Position numbers and translations under genes: made by a program
Assembly (NCBI GenBank): GCA_041906145.1
Contig: JAYRJU010000002.1
Span: 186,001-250,000 of the forward strand
Length of the DNA: 64,000 nucleotides
Source of the DNA: SHVO01 sp041906145
Lineage (GTDB): Bacteria; Pseudomonadota; Alphaproteobacteria; Rhodospirillales; Rhodospirillaceae
Direction of reading: 5' to 3'
Shown: positions 1 to 10,520 of the stretch, piece after piece
How the letters are laid out: every line of letters begins with the position of its first letter
How positions within the stretch are numbered: position 1 is the first letter of the stretch
The notes under the pieces: model-generated
Databases searched by the model: none
What the model saw: only the letters and a program-made list of their open reading frames with translations
What the model was told of the DNA's origin: nothing

Positions 1-105
1 CTTTTTGCCCTTGAAGATTTCGTCCGTCGAAACTTCCTTCTGGCCGTCCGGTCCCATCACGCGGAACTTTCCTGCCGGCAGCTTGTCGCCTTGTTTGATC
101 GCCAT
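1..105 (-). CDS. Peroxiredoxin-like protein (5' end only)
   Basis: Only the first 35 codons are in the window; the gene continues beyond position 1. The N-terminus reads MAIKQGDKLPAGKF, then a GPDG turn and TDEIFKGKK, which matches the start of Prx5-type (AhpC/TSA, redoxin) thiol peroxidases. These cytoplasmic enzymes reduce peroxides with a Cys that would lie just beyond this fragment. The start codon is ATG, with AGGACACC just upstream as a moderate ribosome binding site. The Prx5 assignment rests on the N-terminal pattern alone, so it is tentative; the coding frame is clear. Confidence 0.6.
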   Translation of the reverse strand, partial: MAIKQGDKLPAGKFRVMGPDGQKEVSTDEIFKGKK

Positions 106-221
106 GGTGTCCTCTAATCGCTACGAGTTATAAAAAGGAGGGTGCCGCGAGGTTCGCGGCGCTAGCCTAATCTAAGACGCGCTCGCGTCTTTTCCAAATG
201 GTTCGTGGGGTTTGAATTCGC

Positions 222-881
222 ATGGATAATCTTGCTCATCTGCCCGATTACTTCGGGCACGGCCGGACAATTTCGGCGAAAACCCCCATGTGGAACGACG
301 CAACGCCGGTGCCGTGGATGACCTATCCGGCGATCTGTTACCTCAACCAGCTGGATTTTTCCGCGAAGCAAATCTTCGAATACGGTTGCGGAGCTTCGAC
401 GCATTATTGGGCGCGGCGTGCGCGGCAGGTTTACTCCGTTGAACATGACGCGCCGTGGTTCGAACGTACGCGCGCCTTTCCACTTCCGAATGCGGAGATT
501 TCGCTGGCCACGGGCCGGGACTATGTGCAGGCCGTCCGCAAAAACGCGCCTCATGATGTCATCGTGGTCGACGGCCGCTGGCGCGCCGACTGCACGATCG
601 AGTGCCACGGTTTTCTCGCCCCCGGAGGAATGATCATCATCGACAATTCCGAGCGGTATCCGGTGTTGACGGAATTTCTTCGCGGTCAGGGCCTCATTCA
701 GGTCGACATGGTCGGATACGGGCCGCAGAACACATACGTCTGGTGTACGAGTTTCTTCCTTTCCCGGGACTTTTCAATCGGCCCGGCGAAGGCGCATCAA
801 CCTTATGCGGGCCCGGGAATGCTCGATGCGCTGGAGAACATGCCCCAGCACGCCGCCGACAATAAGCCATCACTTACGTAA
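222..881 (+). CDS. Class I SAM-dependent methyltransferase-like protein
   Basis: 219 residues. After an N-terminal segment the protein shows a Rossmann-type motif I (FEYGCGAST, about residues 52-60), an acidic strand end (YSVEHD), a motif IV-like VIVVDGRW and a later FLAPGGMIIIDNS, the usual order of a class I methyltransferase fold. The substrate is unknown; similar proteins sit in cell-surface polysaccharide loci. It converges on the FkbM-type gene, with stop codons only 5 bases apart, so the two may form a glycan-modification pair on opposite strands. Start is ATG at 222. No membrane segment or signal peptide is visible. Confidence 0.65.
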   Translation: MDNLAHLPDYFGHGRTISAKTPMWNDATPVPWMTYPAICYLNQLDFSAKQIFEYGCGASTHYWARRARQVYSVEHDAPWFERTRAFPLPNAEISLATGRDYVQAVRKNAPHDVIVVDGRWRADCTIECHGFLAPGGMIIIDNSERYPVLTEFLRGQGLIQVDMVGYGPQNTYVWCTSFFLSRDFSIGPAKAHQPYAGPGMLDALENMPQHAADNKPSLT

Positions 882-886
882 AACGG

Positions 887-1525
887 CTAGCCGCGCACTT
901 TATACAGGATGTCGTGATGCGACAGCTTCTCGACCCGTTCATAGTGCGGGGCAAGATAAGCGTCCATCGCTGGCTCATCGCGGACTTCGATCAGCAGCCA
1001 GGTCGGCCGGTGCCGCGTCCAATCGATGCCGTGCAGCGCGGGGATCTCGAAGCCCTCGATATCCAGGGACAGCACATCCACATGCGTGATGCGATGCTTG
1101 TCCAGAATTGAGCTGATGGTCCGGCCGCGCGCCTGGAAGTTTTCGATCTTCTCTCCCCGCAGATGCTGGATGCCCTTCGTGACGTGATCGTCTTCCCACG
1201 CCCGTGTGTCGGCTGAGTTTCGGGTAACGGTCATCAGATTGCAGTAGGTGAGAGTCATGATCTCATTTTTGCGCTCGGGCGGCACCAGGGCGGCCCACTC
1301 GACCAGCGCATCGGGACGGTTCACCGTGCATTCGAAAAAGCGTTTCGGGATTGGCTCGACCAAGATCGAGCGCCAGCCGCGATAGCGTTCAAAATAAAGG
1401 CTATTGCTTTGATTGATGCCGTCGTTGGCTCCGGCTTCGAAAATGACGCCGCCGTCGAAGTCGACGAAGCGTTCGAGTTTCCGGTCGAGGTCGTTCAGGC
1501 TGAAGTATTGTCGGGCTGTGTTCAT
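887..1525 (-). CDS. FkbM family methyltransferase
   Basis: 212 residues. FkbM hallmarks are present: a motif I variant FEAGANDGINQSNS (about residues 30-43), LVEPIPKRF for the SAM ribose-binding acidic strand, and VDVLSLDIEGFEIPAL, the diagnostic LDIEG motif, about residues 149-164. FkbM enzymes usually O-methylate sugars or polyketides; the substrate here cannot be read from sequence. It is transcribed towards the neighbouring methyltransferase. The upstream gene on the same strand is hspQ, about 70 bases away, but a functional link is unlikely. Confidence 0.8.
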   Translation of the reverse strand: MNTARQYFSLNDLDRKLERFVDFDGGVIFEAGANDGINQSNSLYFERYRGWRSILVEPIPKRFFECTVNRPDALVEWAALVPPERKNEIMTLTYCNLMTVTRNSADTRAWEDDHVTKGIQHLRGEKIENFQARGRTISSILDKHRITHVDVLSLDIEGFEIPALHGIDWTRHRPTWLLIEVRDEPAMDAYLAPHYERVEKLSHHDILYKVRG

Positions 1526-1595
1526 CGGCGTGTACGCGGCTGCGGATGCGTCACCCTACGCACTCCGACGTCGATCTCCAAACGCTTTGCAAGAT

Positions 1596-1925
1596 TTAAT
1601 TCGCGTAGCTCGGGCGCATCACATAGTGGCTGCCGCGGAACTCGCCGAAGTAGGAGCCCACTTCCGGGTGCTGCACAGGGTCGCCGGACTCATCGGCGAG
1701 CAGGTTCTGCTGCGACACATAGGCGACGTAATGTGTCTGCGCGTTCTCGGCGAGCAGGTGGTAAAACGGCTGGTCCTTCTGCGGACGCACGTCCTCGGGG
1801 ATCGACTGCCACCACTCTTCGGTGTTCGCGAACTGCGGATCGACGTCGAAAATCACGCCGCGGAACGGAAACAGGCGATGCTTCACCACTTGGCCGATCT
1901 TGAACTTGGCTTCTCTGGATTCCAT
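1596..1925 (-). CDS. hspQ: Heat shock protein HspQ
   Basis: 109 residues, the normal HspQ length. Family features are the opening KFKIGQVVKHRLFPFRGVIFDVDP, the central EEWW and the DQPFYHLLAE...YVAYVSQQNLL segment. HspQ is a small hemimethylated-DNA-binding/YccV-like beta protein that in enterobacteria acts as a specificity factor for Lon protease and is heat-inducible. It acts in the cytoplasm. No heat-shock promoter (sigma-32 type) is clearly readable upstream. The gene stands alone on the minus strand. Confidence 0.9.
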   Translation of the reverse strand: MESREAKFKIGQVVKHRLFPFRGVIFDVDPQFANTEEWWQSIPEDVRPQKDQPFYHLLAENAQTHYVAYVSQQNLLADESGDPVQHPEVGSYFGEFRGSHYVMRPSYAN

Positions 1926-2152
1926 GACGCCTGCCGGTCCTGCCGGCCTCCTCGAACCTAGACCTCCAGAATAGGAATCTGCGTGTCTGCGGTCCAGTAC
2001 GCCGATCTAAATATATGATATTTAACAATAATATGACGAACTAATGCGACGAAAGACCGCGCGGCTCTACGGCCTCTTTTCCATTTCCGCTGCATAGAGG
2101 AACCCGGCTTATCTGGTTAGGATAGACGCGGGGAATGTGGGGATCTTGAGCC

Positions 2153-3832
<1,680 letters not shown>

Positions 3833-3899
3833 CGCGCGCCGAACACACTGAATTCAATTCAACTTTTTACCGATTCCTTCTAGTGTTGCGCTCCTTGGA

Positions 3900-4286
3900 T
3901 TGTCGCAACCTGAGCTGGATATGCTTGAAATAAAGCCCGAGCGCGAACGGAACATCATCTTTTTTCGCGCGGTCGGTACGCTGACCGAAGAGGACTACGC
4001 GGGTGTTTTCGCGCCGGCGATGACTGCCGTCCTCGCCGAAAATCCGAAATTCCGCCTCTATTGCGATCTCAGCCGTCTGATCGGATGGGACGAGAAATCG
4101 CAATGGGAGACCGGCGCCATCCTCGCCGGCAACGCATACCGCTGCGAACGCGCCGCTATTGTTGGCGGTCCCTCCTGGGCCGGCCTCGCGCTTCTCCTGC
4201 GTGATTCCCTGCCGCCCGGCCACTACGAGTTCTATACCGACGGGAATCAATCGCGCGCCCTGGCTTGGATCCGCGCAGCTCTCTGA
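3900..4286 (+). CDS. SpoIIAA-like (STAS-superfamily) small protein
   Basis: 128 residues from a TTG at 3900; an in-frame ATG at 3921 (MLEIKPERER) is an equally likely start because neither has a strong ribosome binding site. The alternating strand/helix pattern (NIIFFRAVGTLTEEDY, FRLYCDLSRLIGWDE, AAIVGG, ending RALAWI) resembles SpoIIAA-like/STAS proteins that act as small signalling or binding modules. It lies 67 bases after one sensor kinase gene and upstream of a second, so a regulatory role in the same pathway is plausible but inferred. No membrane segment is visible. Confidence 0.55.
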   Translation: MSQPELDMLEIKPERERNIIFFRAVGTLTEEDYAGVFAPAMTAVLAENPKFRLYCDLSRLIGWDEKSQWETGAILAGNAYRCERAAIVGGPSWAGLALLLRDSLPPGHYEFYTDGNQSRALAWIRAAL

Positions 4287-4480
4287 TTCCGCTACTCTTT
4301 TCGGCTGCGCCTTGAAGTTGATCGGGGTGCGCCGACCTGCACGTGTTGCTGGGTATTTGCCCCTTCGCGGGGGCGTACGTGTATCCACGAATTGTCCGGC
4401 TCCGGCGGGCAGATTATAAGTATTCAAACGGTCGAACCCGCGCGTTGAGGCATGGTTCGTGCGCCGCTGGGGAACGAGGA

Positions 4481-4732
4481 ATGGCCGAGCATAACAAGTC
4501 TGTCGATATCTTGGTCATGCGTGCGGCCGCGGAAATCCGCAAGGCCGCGGCGCTCGACAAGAAGCGTGCGACTGAACTCTCCGGCGTTGCCGATTATCTG
4601 GAAAGCATCGTCTACGAAAAAGAACTCGGTTACGGCGAACCTCTCTTTCCCGAGGCGCCTATCCCGGACTCGCTGCCGGACGACGAAATTAAAAAAATGA
4701 TGAAACCCTTCAAGGTCCGGCTGACCCGATAA
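4481..4732 (+). CDS. Small conserved-looking cytoplasmic protein, unknown
   Basis: 83 residues from ATG at 4481, chosen because AACGAGGA immediately precedes it; a longer reading frame upstream has no ribosome binding site. The protein is charged and helical (MRAAAEIRKAAALDKKRATELSGVADYLESI), with a Pro/acidic middle (PEAPIPDSLPDDEIKK) and a basic end. No known domain is recognised. It sits between the SpoIIAA-like gene and the second PAS kinase, and the kinase starts 30 bases after its stop, so co-transcription with the signalling genes is likely. Confidence 0.6.
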   Translation: MAEHNKSVDILVMRAAAEIRKAAALDKKRATELSGVADYLESIVYEKELGYGEPLFPEAPIPDSLPDDEIKKMMKPFKVRLTR

Positions 4733-4762
4733 GCGGGCCGGTTAAGCGGATAATACGTTCCA

Positions 4763-6682
4763 ATGGGCCCCATACTTCCGCACCCGCCGGCCCAGCCTTC
4801 CGAATCTGCCTACGATGATCGGATCGGCGCCGGCAAATTCCTCGACGCATTGCCCGCCGCGGCCATCATCATCGATGAGGGCGAGATCGTTGTCGCCGCC
4901 AATACGCGCGCCGAAAATATGCTCGGCTGCACGGCGCAAGCTGCTGTCGGCCGCCCGATCGAGGGCGCTTACAAGCTCTTCCTCGACCGCGCCCGCCGGG
5001 CCGCCGGGTACGACGCCACCAATTTCGTCCAGCCGTTCGGTCTCGGCTGGTACATGATTTACTGTTTTCCGCTGCGGTCGGGGGCGGTGTCGGAAACCTG
5101 GACGGTGATATCGGCTTTCGACATCACCGCGATGAAAAATGCCGAGTTCGAGATCCGCGAAAGCGAAGCACGGCTCGAAGAAGCCACCCGCATCGCGCAG
5201 CTCGGCACCTACAAGATTTTCTGGCAGACCGCGTCCGTGCAGTGGTCGCCGCACATGTATGTGATCCACGGTGTTTCGCCCACCGCCGTCACTCATCCCT
5301 TTGACAAGTATCGCAGCCTCGTGCACCCCGAGGATCATGAGACCTTCGAGCGTATCTTCGCCGATCAGCTCGATGGAAAAGCGGTGCGCGGGGCGGAGTA
5401 CCGCATTATCCGCGCCGACGGCGCGGTCCGCTGGCTGCGGTTCGATGCGCGCGTGCTGTTCGACGCGGACGGCGAGCCCTACGCGTCTTTCGGCACCTGT
5501 CAGGACGTCACGGAAGGCAAACAGCGCGAGCAGGAGTTGAAGCAACTCCTGCGCCGTAACGCGATCTTGTATGAAGCGCTCGATGCCTCGCCCATCGGCG
5601 TCGCGGTCGTGACCACCGACCGCGCGCGGCCCGAAGTCTTCTACGCCAACGCCGAGTTCGAGCGTCTAACCGGTTACAATACTTCGTCCCTCAGCGCGGG
5701 CGGCATTGCCAGCCTGCGCGCACGCGATGAAAGCGGCGAAGGCTGGGACGCGGTATTGCGCACGTTCGCGACCTCACAAAGCGGCGCGTTTGAGCTCACG
5801 TGCGCGCGCCGCGACGGCACCAGCTTCCTGGCCGAGGTGGAAGTGGCGCCTGTCAGCGACTATCCGGGCCGCGAAGCCACGGTGTTCGTGCTCAATCTCG
5901 ACGATATCACCAATGAACGCGCGCGCGCCGGACAGTTGCTTCAGTCACAGAAGATGGAAGCGCTTGGCCAGCTCTCGGGCGGCGTCGCGCATGAAATCAA
6001 TAACCTGCTTCAGCCGATCCTCGCGCTCGCCGACCTGGGGCAGGATTTCGCGGACAAAGATCCCGGGAAGGTCCGTAAGTATTTCGAGGTCATCGCCTCC
6101 AGCGCCCGCAAGGCGCGCGATGTGGTGCGCCAGATCTTGACCTTCGCCCGGCGCGACGCGCCGCAACTCGCGCCTCACAATATCGCCGGCCTCGTCGGCG
6201 ACGCGATCAACCTCCTGCAAAGCGGCTTGCCGCCGGGCATCGTGCTCGATCAACAACTCCATGCGGAAGATGCCATTGTCGTGGTGAACCCCACGCAGGT
6301 GTCGCAAGTTATCCTGAATCTCGTCGCCAACGCGGCGGACGCCATGGGCGGACAGGGGAAGGTCTCGGTCCGGCTGGCGGTGGTCGATCTCGACACATCG
6401 CGCGCGTCGGCGCTGACCATTAACCCGGGGAGGTGGATCGAGCTTTCCGTCACCGATCACGGCTGCGGCATGGACTCCTATACGCTCTCGCGCATTTTCG
6501 AGCCATTCTACACGACGAAAGTCGCCGGCAGGGGCACCGGGCTTGGCCTTTCCGTGGTCTACAGTATCGTGACGGGGTGGGGCGGCACACTTAAGGTTGA
6601 GAGCGAAGTTGATCAGGGAACGAAGGCAATGATATACATTCCCGCCACTTCTTCTCAGCATTCCGCACAAACTTCATCCTAA
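4763..6682 (+). CDS. Soluble multi-PAS sensor histidine kinase
   Basis: 639 residues, no membrane segment. Three PAS-type regions are visible: about 22-130 (AAAIIIDEGEIVVAANTRAE), about 140-255 with a PAC ending SFGTCQDVTEGKQREQEL, and about 270-385 (YANAEFERLTGYN, ending LNLDDITNERARAGQ). The kinase core has H box GGVAHEINNLLQPI with His near 410, N box LNLVANAADAM, G1 DHGCGMD and G2 GRGTGLGLSV. The H-box environment and overall design copy the kinase at 2153, but this one lacks membrane anchors and has an extra PAS. The response regulator starts 14 bases downstream and is its likely partner. Confidence 0.87.
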   Translation: MGPILPHPPAQPSESAYDDRIGAGKFLDALPAAAIIIDEGEIVVAANTRAENMLGCTAQAAVGRPIEGAYKLFLDRARRAAGYDATNFVQPFGLGWYMIYCFPLRSGAVSETWTVISAFDITAMKNAEFEIRESEARLEEATRIAQLGTYKIFWQTASVQWSPHMYVIHGVSPTAVTHPFDKYRSLVHPEDHETFERIFADQLDGKAVRGAEYRIIRADGAVRWLRFDARVLFDADGEPYASFGTCQDVTEGKQREQELKQLLRRNAILYEALDASPIGVAVVTTDRARPEVFYANAEFERLTGYNTSSLSAGGIASLRARDESGEGWDAVLRTFATSQSGAFELTCARRDGTSFLAEVEVAPVSDYPGREATVFVLNLDDITNERARAGQLLQSQKMEALGQLSGGVAHEINNLLQPILALADLGQDFADKDPGKVRKYFEVIASSARKARDVVRQILTFARRDAPQLAPHNIAGLVGDAINLLQSGLPPGIVLDQQLHAEDAIVVVNPTQVSQVILNLVANAADAMGGQGKVSVRLAVVDLDTSRASALTINPGRWIELSVTDHGCGMDSYTLSRIFEPFYTTKVAGRGTGLGLSVVYSIVTGWGGTLKVESEVDQGTKAMIYIPATSSQHSAQTSS

Positions 6683-6696
6683 TCTCGGATCCGGTC

Positions 6697-7068
6697 ATGG
6701 CGCACATCCTGCTCGTCGAGGATTCACCCGAGGTCAGCCTTTCGGTGCGCGAAATTCTGTCCGCTGCGGGTCACACCGTCGAGGACGCCGCTTCGGGCAA
6801 GGAAGCGCTTGTGCGTCTCAAGAACGGCCGCTTTGATGCGATCGTGTCGGACATCTGGATGCCCGAAATGGACGGCATCGCCCTCCTGAAAGAAATACGC
6901 GGCGCTGGTAACAATATCCCGGTGGTTGTGATCTCCGGCGGTGCTCCCAATGCGCCGCTCACGTACACGGCCCCACTCGCTGCGACCTTCGGCGCCAACG
7001 TAGTCGTCTACAAGCCCTTCGAACGCGCTGAGCTGATGAAGGCCATCGACACGGCTTTGTCGGTGTAA
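6697..7068 (+). CDS. Single-domain response regulator (CheY-like receiver)
   Basis: 123 residues, a bare receiver domain with no output domain. The acidic pocket (VEDS), phosphoacceptor Asp52 in SDIWMPEMDG, the Ser of VISGG and the Lys of YKPF are all present, so it should be phosphorylatable. A somewhat long loop (GGAPNAPLTYTAPLAATFG) precedes the last strand. It starts 14 bases after the multi-PAS kinase stop codon and is probably in its operon. Without an output domain it must act by protein contact or as a phosphorelay intermediate. Confidence 0.9.
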   Translation: MAHILLVEDSPEVSLSVREILSAAGHTVEDAASGKEALVRLKNGRFDAIVSDIWMPEMDGIALLKEIRGAGNNIPVVVISGGAPNAPLTYTAPLAATFGANVVVYKPFERAELMKAIDTALSV

Positions 7069-7184
7069 GTCCGCGCCACCAGGCGTCGGCGCAAGCGAAA
7101 ATAGTATCAGATTTAATTTCGCGCGCTCCGCTCACACGCGGAACCACACAGATCGCTGATATAGGAAAATCGGAAAGGGCCGCG

Positions 7185-7700
7185 TTACAGCTTGATCAGC
7201 TGGCGCAGGACTTTCTCCATATTCACGGCCAACGCCCAACGCTCTTCCTGTGTCAGGGTCTCCAGCGCGCGCGACAACTGTTGGAGCGGATCGCCGCGCA
7301 ACAGGCTCTCGCCTTCATCCGTCAGCACCAGGCGGTGCACGCGGCGGTCTTGCTTATCACCGACGCGGCGCAAGTAACCTTTGCGCACCAGCGCGGCCAC
7401 GGTCTGCGAGGCTGTGCCTTTTGTCGTTCCCTGGAACTGTGCAAAGCCGGTAACGGTGCGGCGCTCGATGGTCGCTTCGTCAAAATAGCGCATCGCCGCC
7501 CACTGGGCTGGATTGAGCCCAGGCGTGTAGCCGAGATTATAGGCAGCCTTGCCCACCTGTTCGATCAGGCGAGCCAAGCCCCTTGTTGAAAGCTTGGGGT
7601 CGCTACGCACGATGTTGTTATTTTGACGCTGACAAAGATTCCCCGTGAGCGGGCAATATATCCGGTCGTCGTTCGAACAAGAAGCAAATTGCTTCGCCAA
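7185..7700 (-). CDS. MarR-family transcriptional regulator
   Basis: 171 residues from a TTG start at 7700; the start is uncertain because no clear ribosome binding site precedes it. The winged helix region is evident: VTGFAQFQGTTKGTASQTVAALVRKGYLRRVGDKQDRRVHRLVLTDEG, with the DxRxxxLxLT wing typical of MarR. As predicted, the N-terminus carries three Cys (8, 16, 23) before the fold, which is unusual. It is divergent from pyrD across 124 bases, so it may control its own promoter; the ligand is unknown. Confidence 0.85.
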   Translation of the reverse strand: MAKQFASCSNDDRIYCPLTGNLCQRQNNNIVRSDPKLSTRGLARLIEQVGKAAYNLGYTPGLNPAQWAAMRYFDEATIERRTVTGFAQFQGTTKGTASQTVAALVRKGYLRRVGDKQDRRVHRLVLTDEGESLLRGDPLQQLSRALETLTQEERWALAVNMEKVLRQLIKL

Positions 7701-7766
7701 AATGAACCGCTGTACAACGCACTCGCACTAAAAAACGCGGCACACAACGGCAGATAAATTTGGAGT

Positions 7767-7772
7767 TATAAT
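7767..7772 (+). promoter_or_regulatory. Possible -10 box upstream of pyrD
   Basis: A perfect TATAAT hexamer lies 52 bases before the pyrD start in the MarR/pyrD divergent region, inside an AT-rich stretch. No convincing -35 hexamer is seen at 16-18 bases upstream, so this is weak evidence. Confidence 0.3.
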
Positions 7773-7824
7773 AAACCCCACCAGCGGTCGTTTTGTTGCG
7801 ACTGCATATCAAAATTGATCTCAT

Positions 7825-8883
7825 ATGATGTTGGATCCCTTTCATATTTTGCGTCCATGTCTGTTCAAGATGGACAGCGAGCGCGCGCATAAGATTGCGT
7901 TACTTAGCCTAAGGTCGCGGCTCGCTACCGTTTTTTATTCCGCGCCGGTGAATGATCCGGTTTTGCACCAGACGGTGTGGAATCGCGTCTTCCCAAATCC
8001 CATAGGACTAGCCGCGGGCTTCGACAAAAATGCGGTGGCCTTCGAAGCCGCGCTCGATCTCGGTTTCGGCTTTGTGGAAGTCGGCGGTGTTACGCCGCTC
8101 GCGCAGAAGGGTAATCCAAAGCCGCGTCTGTTCCGCCTCAATGAAGACCGCGCGGTCATCAATCGCATGGGCTTCAATAACGATGGCCTCAACGTCGTCG
8201 AAGCGCGCTTGCGTGCGCGCGGCTCCAGGCGCGGCATCGTCGGCGTCAATCTCGGCAAGAACAAGGATCAGACCGATCCTACGGCTGATTACGCCACGCT
8301 CGCCCGCGCGCTTGCGCCGTATGCCGATTTCCTTGTCATCAATGTCTCCTCGCCCAACACGCCAGGGCTTCGTGCGTTGCAAAGCGCCGAGCCCTTGATC
8401 GCCATCATCCGGGCCGCGCGCGCCGCGATGACGGGACAATCGCCGCCGCTCCTGATCAAGATCGCGCCTGATCTCACGCCCGAAGATCTCGCCGAAGCCG
8501 TGAAAGCCGCGCGCGCCGAAAAGCTGGACGGCATTGTCGTTTCGAATACCACGATCAGCAGGCCGGACACGTTGAAGTCGGCCCACCGCGCCGAAACCGG
8601 CGGCTTGAGCGGCGCTCCGGTGTTTGAACTGTCCACGCGAATGTTGTCCGAAGTGTACAGGCTCACCGAAGGCACGATCCCGCTCATCGGGGTAGGCGGT
8701 GTGGCCAGCGGCGCCAATGCCTATGCCAAAATCCGTGCGGGCGCTTCGCTCGTACAGCTTTACTCCGCGCTGGTGTTCGAAGGTCCCGCGCTTGTGAACA
8801 AGATCAACAAGGAGCTTGCCGCGCTCCTGAAGCGCGACGGTTTCACGTCGGTCGCGGCCGCCGTTGGGGCCGACCACCGATGA
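7825..8883 (+). CDS. pyrD: Dihydroorotate dehydrogenase (quinone), class 2
   Basis: 352 residues. It oxidises dihydroorotate to orotate in pyrimidine synthesis and passes electrons to the membrane quinone pool. Class 2 features are the N-terminal amphipathic extension (about 1-45), NPIGLAAGFDKNA, the FMN-binding GFVEVGGVTPLAQKGNPKPR, INRMGFNNDG, the active-site Ser segment INVSSPNTPGLR, and the C-terminal LIGVGGVASG...LVQLYSALVFEGP. It starts with a double ATG at 7825. Its last bases overlap the next gene by ATGA, indicating translational coupling to the HAD phosphatase gene. Confidence 0.96.
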   Translation: MMLDPFHILRPCLFKMDSERAHKIALLSLRSRLATVFYSAPVNDPVLHQTVWNRVFPNPIGLAAGFDKNAVAFEAALDLGFGFVEVGGVTPLAQKGNPKPRLFRLNEDRAVINRMGFNNDGLNVVEARLRARGSRRGIVGVNLGKNKDQTDPTADYATLARALAPYADFLVINVSSPNTPGLRALQSAEPLIAIIRAARAAMTGQSPPLLIKIAPDLTPEDLAEAVKAARAEKLDGIVVSNTTISRPDTLKSAHRAETGGLSGAPVFELSTRMLSEVYRLTEGTIPLIGVGGVASGANAYAKIRAGASLVQLYSALVFEGPALVNKINKELAALLKRDGFTSVAAAVGADHR

Positions 8884-9749
8884 GCTTGCGCCCGATCTCC
8901 GGTCTCAGCGAAATCCAGAACGAGTTCGACGGCTTCATTCTCGATCTCTGGGGCCTCGTGCATGACGGCGAGAAGCCTTATCCGCCGTCCGCCGATACGC
9001 TGCGCGCGTTAAAGGCCGCCGGAAAGAAGACGATCCTGCTTTCCAACGCCCCGCGCCGCGCCCATGCGCTCGTCGAGGCGATGACAAAAATGGGCATTGG
9101 CCGCGATCTCTATGGCGAGGTGCTCTCATCCGGTGAAGCTACCCGCGCGGCGTTGATCAAGAAGGACGATCCGTTTTTCGCCGCGCTTGGTGACACGGTC
9201 TATCATCTCGGTCCCGAGCGGGACCGCAGCGTGTTCGAAGACACAGGACTTAGCATTGTCTCCGACATCGACGCCGCCAGCTTCATCCTCAACACCGGTC
9301 CCATCAGTCTTGATGAGAAGGTCGAGGATTATCTTGTGGTATTGGAACGGGCCGCGAAACGTGTGCTGCCGATGGTGTGCGCGAACCCGGATTTCGTCGT
9401 CATCCGCGGCGGGCGGCCTATCGTCTGCGCCGGCGCGATCGCGGCGCGTTACAAGGAGATGGGCGGCGCGATCGCTTTACGTGGCAAGCCGGATCCCAAA
9501 ATTTATCACCTCGCCATCGAAACACTTGGTCTTGATCCTAAGACGGTCGCGGTGGTCGGCGACGCGCTGGAGACGGACGTTAAAGGCGCGCGCGCGAGCG
9601 GCCTCGCCTCCGTGTGGTGTACAGGCGGTATCCATGCGGAAGCCTTGGGTGTGAAATACGGCGAGGCAGCCGAGCCCGCCAAGGCTGAAGCTTTGGCGAA
9701 ACACGAGGGCCAGATGCCGACGTTCTCTATTCCAGGATTTTACTGGTAA
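8880..9749 (+). CDS. TIGR01459-type HAD-superfamily class IIA hydrolase
   Basis: 289 residues. HAD class IIA (NagD-like) motifs are present: motif I LDLWGLVHDG (here DLWG where many HADs have DxDG), motif II LLSNAPR, motif III Lys in GKPDPKIYHLA and motif IV VVGDALETDVKGA. This subfamily is common in alphaproteobacteria and its substrate is not established; a phosphate-ester or nucleotide substrate is likely. It overlaps pyrD by 4 bases and its stop abuts the convergent nadK stop. Confidence 0.87.
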   Translation: MSLRPISGLSEIQNEFDGFILDLWGLVHDGEKPYPPSADTLRALKAAGKKTILLSNAPRRAHALVEAMTKMGIGRDLYGEVLSSGEATRAALIKKDDPFFAALGDTVYHLGPERDRSVFEDTGLSIVSDIDAASFILNTGPISLDEKVEDYLVVLERAAKRVLPMVCANPDFVVIRGGRPIVCAGAIAARYKEMGGAIALRGKPDPKIYHLAIETLGLDPKTVAVVGDALETDVKGARASGLASVWCTGGIHAEALGVKYGEAAEPAKAEALAKHEGQMPTFSIPGFYW

Positions 9750-10517
9750 TTACGGCTCGAACTGCTCGGCCACGATGCGTTCTTCGAGATTGTGCTCGGG
9801 ATCGAACAGCACTTTTAGCGCGATCGTGCGGTCTTCGCGCACCGTCACGTCCACCACGTCACGCACTTCTTCGCGGTCGGCCACGGCGGAAACAGGACGC
9901 TTGTCGGCTTCCAACAGTTCCAGGCGCACGGTGGCGGTTCGCGGCAGCAGGGCGCCGCGCCAGCGCCGGGGGCGGAAGGCGCTGATCGGAGTCATCGCCA
10001 GAAGATTGGCGCCCACCGGCAGCACCGGCCCATGGACCGACAGGTTGTAGGCGCTCGACCCCGCCGGCGTGCACACCAATATGCCGTCGCAGATCAGCTC
10101 TTTCATGCGTTCACGGCCATCGACCGTGATGCGGATCTTCGCGGCTTGGCGTGTCTGGCGCAGCATCGAAACTTCGTTGATCGCCAGGGCCTCGACGTGC
10201 TTGCCATCTGCCGTCGTGGCTTTCATCCGAAGCGGATACAGCGTGACGCCGGCGGCGCGGGCAAGACGGTTGGGCAAGTCGTCTTCGTCGAAACGGTTCA
10301 TCAGGAACCCAACTGTGCCGCGATGCATGCCGAAGATCGGCGCATCGGCGGACATGTAGGTGTGCAGGGCCTCCAGCATGAAGCCGTCGCCGCCCAGAGC
10401 GACGATCACGTCGGCCTTCTGGGGGTCATGCTGGCCATAGCGGTTGATCAGCGCCTGTAAGGACTCTTGCGCCTGCGGCGTATCTGCCGCCACGAAGGCC
10501 ACGCGTGAGAAGGTCAT
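9750..10517 (-). CDS. nadK: NAD kinase
   Basis: 255 residues. It phosphorylates NAD to NADP. The diagnostic GGDG motif is in VIVALGGDGFMLEALH (about residues 38-54), followed by INEVSMLRQ, the second conserved segment DGILVCTPAGSSAYNLSVHGPVLP and TPISAFRPRRW. It follows moaA on the same strand with only 3 bases between, so the two are likely co-transcribed. Length and motifs are normal for the short alphaproteobacterial form. Confidence 0.95.
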   Translation of the reverse strand: MTFSRVAFVAADTPQAQESLQALINRYGQHDPQKADVIVALGGDGFMLEALHTYMSADAPIFGMHRGTVGFLMNRFDEDDLPNRLARAAGVTLYPLRMKATTADGKHVEALAINEVSMLRQTRQAAKIRITVDGRERMKELICDGILVCTPAGSSAYNLSVHGPVLPVGANLLAMTPISAFRPRRWRGALLPRTATVRLELLEADKRPVSAVADREEVRDVVDVTVREDRTIALKVLFDPEHNLEERIVAEQFEP

Positions 10518-10520
10518 TTG

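Noticed and set aside
174..193. Hairpin AAGACGCG/CGCGTCTT followed by TT
   Set aside because: No gene ends upstream on the plus strand, and the loop is only 2 bases, so I do not call a terminator.
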